Below are positions 58,769-64,000 of a DNA stretch of 64,000 nucleotides, one piece after another. Position numbers and translations under genes: made by a program. Location: the NCBI GenBank assembly GCA_035578905.1, contig JAQJVL010000058.1, positions 2,919,388 through 2,983,387 of the forward strand, written 5' to 3'. The notes beneath the pieces are model-generated. The model saw nothing but the letters and a program-made list of their open reading frames with translations, had not been told where the DNA came from and made no database searches. The DNA comes from Stictocephala bisonia. Lineage: Eukaryota; Arthropoda; Insecta; Hemiptera; Membracidae. Numbering within the stretch: the stretch's first letter is position 1; each line of letters starts with the position of its first letter.

Positions 58769-59139
58769 CTGACATTAATACAACATTTATTATTGTTGGA
58801 AACTGACTGGCCACGTATCAAGTAGTGTGGCCAATTTATAAAAATATAATATTCTTTAAAAAAACGAAATAAACAATAATAAGAGTCTAGCATCTTGATA
58901 AAAAACAAAAATAGTAAAGCGTCACTTGTAGCGTGTACAATGCTATGTTAAAGTTATTTAACACTTGACCTAGCGCACGACAACTAAGGTTACGTAATAC
59001 ACTCATTGCACGTTAATACAGCAATCGTAAAGTTAGCTAAATAATACATGTAATAGCGAGCCTTAAATTACAAATACAAATGTTAAATATCAAAAACTTA
59101 CAAATATAATTTCAAAAAGAATAATCAGATTTACATCTG
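58769..59139. other. no gene seen
   Basis: AT-rich spacer. Confidence 0.5.
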
Positions 59140-59605
59140 ATAGAAGAAATGTTGAAGAACTGATAGATGAACTGTTGAAGAACTGATAGAAGAACTGGTG
59201 AAGAACTGATAGAAGAACTGGTGAAGAACTGATAGAATAACTGTTGAAGAACTGGTGAAGAACTGATAGAAGAACTGGTGAAGAACTGATAGATGAACTG
59301 GTGAAGAACTGATAGATGAACTGGTGAAGAACTGATAGATGAACTGGTGAAGAACTGATAGAAGAACTGGTGAATAACTGATAGAAGAACTGGTGAAGAA
59401 CTGATAGATGAACTGTTGAAGAACTGATAGATGAACTGTTGAAGAACTGATAGAAGAACTGGTGAAGAACTGATAGAAGAACTGGTGAAGAACTGACAGA
59501 AAAACTGGTGAAGAACTGATAGAAGAACTGATGAAGAACTGATAGAAGAACTGGTGAAGAACTGATAGAATAAATGTTGAAGAACTGGTGAAGAACTGAT
59601 AGACG
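59140..59605. repeat. 23-bp minisatellite of alternating 12+11-bp half-units, about 20 units
   Basis: The half-units GAAGAACTGATA and GAAGAACTGGT alternate. Variants GATGAACTG and CTGTTGAAG occur. On the minus strand the unit lacks stops in two frames, giving 196- and 159-codon Ser/Phe/Gln-rich frames that are array artefacts. Confidence 0.93.
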
Positions 59606-59889
59606 AACAAATAAGAACTTTCTTTAAATTGGGCTGGACAATAAGCGACTGTGTGTTTAGCGCATATAGAGGGGTTCTAGCAGCAGAGGGGCATCGTTCC
59701 ACTGCTTAGCTGCCTTACTTTACAGGCGTGTGGCTAACTTCCGCTTTCCAAATAATTAACTTCCACAAAAGTGGTTAGTTAAAAAAAATAACTTTAATGA
59801 ACCGTGCCGTACAAGTTTGTTTAATTATTGATATTGATTGCTTACGTTATTTTTTCATTGTGTTATTGCTATTGTCCCGTCAGCAAGCA
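59606..59889. other. no gene seen
   Basis: Spacer between the minisatellite and a promoter-like patch. Confidence 0.45.
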
Positions 59890-60010
59890 CGCGGCTTACC
59901 GTCCTGGTTGCCATGACAACTTTTAAATATAATTACACAGAGGGGGAAGAGTAGTTATCCGTTTCACTTCCACCACTCTGTGTGCATGTCACTCGCACCA
60001 GAACGTTCGG
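59890..60010. promoter_or_regulatory. X-box containing promoter-like patch
   Basis: GTTGCCATGACAAC (59,907-59,920) fits the RFX X-box. A further block GTTTCACTTCCACCACTCTGT (59,960-59,980) resembles CTCACTTCCACCACCCCGT near 1,410-1,430. No exon is recognised next to it. Confidence 0.28.
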
Positions 60011-61439
60011 AAAGTCGTTTTTTAAGCAGCCAATCTATAGTTATTTTTGGTAGATTCATTTTACCGAGTAATAATGACCATAAATTAATGAGTATTGCTG
60101 ATAAAAATTGTAGTTTCGAGTTCACATATACCATATCTGCAATTGATTGAAACAGTTAATATTGACTATTTTGAAGAGAAAATTGAGTGATGAGGGTAAG
60201 CTAAAATAAACGCTTTCCATATATGTAATACGAGAAAAATAAGTTATTTTTAGTTCTTATAGAATTATGTTTAAAATTGAATCAGTGGATGAGTACAAGT
60301 ACTCTTAAAATGTTTTTCTGTCTTAATGAAACATACGGCGTAGAAAGGACTATTTTTATTAAGAACGTCAAATATGGAATGTATGAATGTGCAACAACCG
60401 TATTTACAAAAATAAAGAGGCACCTCTGTACGGTATTAAGTTTACACAAACAGACAGCTCAGCAGCCAACAGTCATCTGCCGCCCCTTTGTCTGACGCAG
60501 CAATCGGGGCTGATGACGAGAGCGCAGCGTTTGATGAATTCTAGCGAAATTACTCTCTCACTCGTGGGGCGTACGCGATGTGGAAAGTGCTGAGCACTGC
60601 GGACGTGAATGTTTGTTTACCGGAGGAACATACAGAACAAATTGTGTTTAATGCAAAACCCAACTCTTTGAACGACAGGAAATCACACAGTATGTATACA
60701 GGCCACAGGACGTCTAAACAAAGATGTCCTGGCTGTTCATACTTAAATTTTACTCCTGATTTAGAGCAAACATTGAAGTTTAACTTTTTTTCAGATTCCA
60801 CCTCTTATAGTGTCTGTCTCAAATTTTCTTTTACAAAACGTAACATCTCAAGAACAGTTCAACTAACCTGATTGACATTTTGCACAGTTCTTTAGATAAT
60901 ACTTCAAAACAAAACTTCAATAATTGTCTGCATGTTTTAATTAAAAACCCTTATTATTTGTTGTAAAGGGTTACAAAATCTGAATGGGTAGGTGAGGATA
61001 GGCAAGGGGATAAAAGTATATAGTTTGTCAGATGGGCTTTACATACAATATATACGTATATAGTTTTTAAATTAATAGGGGAAAATATGGAATTTTAAGT
61101 GGAAGTTTCTCTCAGATTATTTTCAAAATCTTGTTATTTACTGGCAACCATGACAAAAAGTAGCATACAATCTAAATTGTTACACATTTAACAGATGAAA
61201 TATTATAAGTTTGATTTTCGAGAGGGTATTAAGTATTGTGTTTTATTGCTCATCTTTCCCTCTTATACAAACGTTAAATGAATTCATGATTTTTAAATAT
61301 TTTTTTAATATATGTAAAAATAAAATTCAATCTGTCTGCTTTTCGTGGTGAATAGTTTTAGATTGATGCTTTCAAAATTTGATTAATACAGCTATGGGAG
61401 CTATTCTCTGACGTGTGCTTAAGGAAGAAAGCAAAGAAG
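60011..61439. other. no gene recognised; one 97-codon frame
   Basis: The part at 60,440-60,640 is richer in GC and CpG than its surroundings. A 97-codon plus frame (60,578-60,871) begins MWKVLSTADVNVCLPEEH and has a CPGC motif, but no family is recognisable and no splice context is evident. It could be a decayed exon. The rest is AT-rich. Confidence 0.3.
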
Positions 61440-64000
61440 TCTATAAGTGGCAAGGGGGTGTGGGGAGGGGTAGTCATGTCGTGTCAAGAGGTCAGTCGCA
61501 TGCTTGAGTATTGAATAATCTAATCAATACAATATCAGCTGACGTTCCCTCAGCGGCCACCTGGACACCTGTCATCTCCACTTAGACCTAACTTAAAGTC
61601 CCATCTAAGTGGTGGGGAGAGCGTAGTAGTCATGTCGTGTCAAGAGGTCAGTCACAGGCTTGAGTATGGATTAATGTAATCAATACAATATCAGCTGACG
61701 TTCACCTAGCGGCCACCTGGACACCTGTCATCACCACTAGGCTGACTAGACCTAACTCAAAGTCCCATCTAAGTGGTGGGGAGGGCGTAGTAGTCATGTC
61801 GTGTCAAGAGGTCAGTCACAGGCTTGCGTATGGATTAGTGTAATCAATACAATATCAGCTGGCGTTCACAAAGCGGCCACCTGGACACCTGTCATCACCA
61901 CTAGGCTGACTAGACCTAACTCAAAGTCCCATATAAGTAGTGGGGAGGGCGTACTAGTCACGTCGTCTCAAGAGGTCAGTCACAGGCTTGAGTATGGATT
62001 AATGTAATCAATACAATATCAGCTGACGTTCACACAGTGGCCACCTGGACACCTGTCATCACCACTAGGCTGACTAGACCTAACTCAAAGTCCCATATAA
62101 ATGGTGGGGAGAGCGTAGTAGTCATGTCATGTCAAGAGGTCAGTCACAGGCTTGAGTATGGATTAATGTAATCAATACAATATCAGCTGACGTTCACCTA
62201 GCGGCCACCTGGACACCTGTCATCACCACTAGGGTGACTAGACCTAACTCAAAGTCCCATCTAAGTGGTGGGGAGAGCGTAGTAGTCATGTCGTGTCAAG
62301 AGGTCAGTCACAGGCTTGAGTATAGATTAATGTAATCAATACAATATCAGCTGACGTTCACCCAGCGGCCACCTGGACACCTGTCATCACCACTAGGGTG
62401 ACTAGACCTAACCCAAAGTCTCATCTAAGTGGTGGGGAGGGCGTAGTAGTCATGTCGTGTCAAGAGGTCAGTCACAGGCTTGAGTATGGATTAATGTAAT
62501 CAATACAATATCAGCTGACGTTCCCTCAGCGGCCACCTGGACACCTGTCATCACCACTAGGGTGGCTAGACCTAACTCAAAGTCCCATCTAAGTGGTGGG
62601 GAGAGCGTAGTAGTCATGTCGTGTCAAGAGGTCAGTCACAGGCTTGAGTATGGATTAATGTAATCAATACAATATCAGCTGACGTTCACCCAGCGGCCAC
62701 CTGGACACCTGTCATCACCACTAGGGTGGCTAGACCTAACTCAGTCCCATCTAAGTGGTGGGGAGAGCGTAGTAGTCATGTCGTGTCAAGAAGTCAGTCA
62801 CAGGCTTGAGTATGGATTAATGTAATCAATACAATATCAGCTGACGTTCACCTAGCGGCCACCTGGACACCTGTCATCACCACTAGGGTGGCTAGACCTA
62901 ACTCAAAGTCCCATCTAAGTGGTGGGGAGGGCGTAGTAGTCATGTCGTGTCAAGAGGTCAGTCACAGGCTTGAGTATGGATTAATGTAATCAATACAATA
63001 TCAGCTGACGTTCCCTCAGCGGCCACCTGGACACCTGTCATCACCACTAGGGTGGCTAGACCTAACTCAAAGTCCCATCTAAGTGGTGGGGAGGGCGTAG
63101 TAGTCATGCCGTGTCAAGAGGTCAGTCACAGGCTTGAGTATGGATTAATGTAATCAATACAATATCAGCTGACGTTCACCCAGCGGCCACCTGGACACCT
63201 GTCATCACCACTAGGGTGGCTAGACCTAACTCAAAGTCCCATCTAAGTGGTGGGGAGGGCGTAGTAGTCATGTCGTGTCAAGAGGTCAGTCACAGGCTTG
63301 AGTATGGATTAATGTAATCAATACAATATCAGCTGACGTTCACCCAGCGGCCACCTGGACACCTGTCATCACCACTAGGGTGGCTAGACCTAACTCAGTC
63401 CCATCTAAGTGGTGGGGAGAGCGTAGTAGTCATGTCGTGTCAAGAAGTCAGTCACAGGCTTGAGTATGGATTAATGTAATCAATACAATATCAGCTGACG
63501 TTCACCCAGCGGCCACCTGGACACCTGTCATCACCACTAGGGTGGCTAGACCTAACTCAGTCCCATCTAAGTGGTGGGGAGAGCGTAGTAGTCATGTCGT
63601 GTCAAGAGGTCAGTCACAGGCTTGAGTATGGATTAATGTAATCAATACAATATCAGCTGACGTTCACCCAGCGGCCACCTGGACACCTGTCATCACCACT
63701 AGGGTGGCTAGACCTAACTCAAAGTCCCATCTAAGTGGTGGGGAGGGCGTAGTAGTCATGTCGTGTCAAGAGGTCAGTCACAGGCTTGAGTATGTATTAA
63801 TGTAATCAATACAATATCAGCTGACGTTCACCCAGCGGCCACCTGGACACCTGTCATCACCACTAGGGTGGCTAGACCTAACTCAAAGTCCCATCTAAGT
63901 GGTGGGGAGAGCGTAGTAGTCATGTCGTGTCAAGAGGTCAGTCACAGGCTTGAGTATGGATTAATGTAATCAATACAATATCAGCTGACGTTCACCCAGC
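61440..64000. repeat. 164-bp satellite array, at least 15.5 units, open at window end
   Basis: GTCATGTCGTG (or close variants) recurs at 61,473, 61,629, 61,793, 61,957, 62,121 and on to 63,919. The step is 164 bp (162 bp where AA is lost in CTAACTCAAAGTCCC). The first unit is diverged (156-bp step). Each unit holds AGAGGTCAGTCACAGGCTTG, AATCAATACAATATCAGCTG, CGGCCACCTGGACACCTGTC and CATCACCACTAGGGTGGCTA. Later units are almost identical, which points to recent homogenisation. The array continues past the window. Confidence 0.97.

Noticed and set aside
59112..59702. 196- and 159-codon Ser/Phe/Gln-rich minus frames
   Set aside because: Artefacts of the 23-bp array; two frames are open at once.

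Overview
This window looks like intergenic or intronic DNA from an animal genome, most likely an insect. It is AT-rich. It has interstitial TTAGG-type repeats, tRNA-derived SINEs with RNA polymerase III A and B boxes, 5'-truncated non-LTR retrotransposons, MITE-like elements and many satellite arrays. A hemipteran is a reasonable guess from the abundance of GGTTAGGTT-like sequence, but the species cannot be fixed from the sequence alone. I found no host protein-coding gene that I can recognise, no rRNA, no bona fide tRNA gene, no CRISPR array and no bacterial-type operon. The only proteins recognisable as a family are reverse transcriptases of degraded LINE elements.

Layout. 1-13 kb: AT-rich DNA with a foldback element (0.94-1.35 kb), a SINE, a 134-bp tandem array (2.94-3.76 kb), three copies of a dispersed repeat called R1 here (one split by a MITE-like insertion with about 55-bp inverted ends), a GC-rich promoter-like patch at 6.83 kb, a second foldback, a 525-bp repeat called R2, and a 30-bp minisatellite. 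13.8-15.6 kb: plus-strand LINE relic. 18-20.2 kb: an element with CAGGGTGGGAAAA ends and a palindrome of about 790 bp. 21.4-22.7 kb: two minus-strand LINE relics. 27-28 kb: a duplicated segment with perfect 15-bp inverted repeats. 29-33.4 kb: a 44-bp array and a 104-bp array, the latter with a 417-bp higher-order repeat. 33.9-35.9 kb: the best-preserved LINE, with all reverse transcriptase motifs. 36.1 and 46.8 kb: two copies of a non-autonomous Helitron. 37.1-38.0 kb: a 43-bp array. 47.9-51.2 kb: a tandem duplication of about 1.65 kb carrying a promoter-like block that is identical in both copies. 52.8-55.2 kb: TTAGG-like inverted sequence with a nested SINE, then a 103-bp array. 55.4-59.6 kb: more R1, SINE and minisatellite DNA. 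61.4-64 kb: a 164-bp satellite that runs off the window.

Tandem arrays (including the 3.3-kb duplication) occupy roughly a fifth of the window. Most long open frames are artefacts of these arrays, because a repeat unit without stops stays open in one or more frames. The three main LINE relics share a C-terminal domain layout and end in AATAAA plus a short microsatellite instead of poly(A). The most informative mobile signal is the Helitron pair. Its ends (TC start, GC-rich hairpin, 11-nt spacer, CTAR end, A|T target) can be read directly in both copies. The most gene-like signal is the duplicated promoter/first-exon candidate at 48.96 and 50.60 kb.
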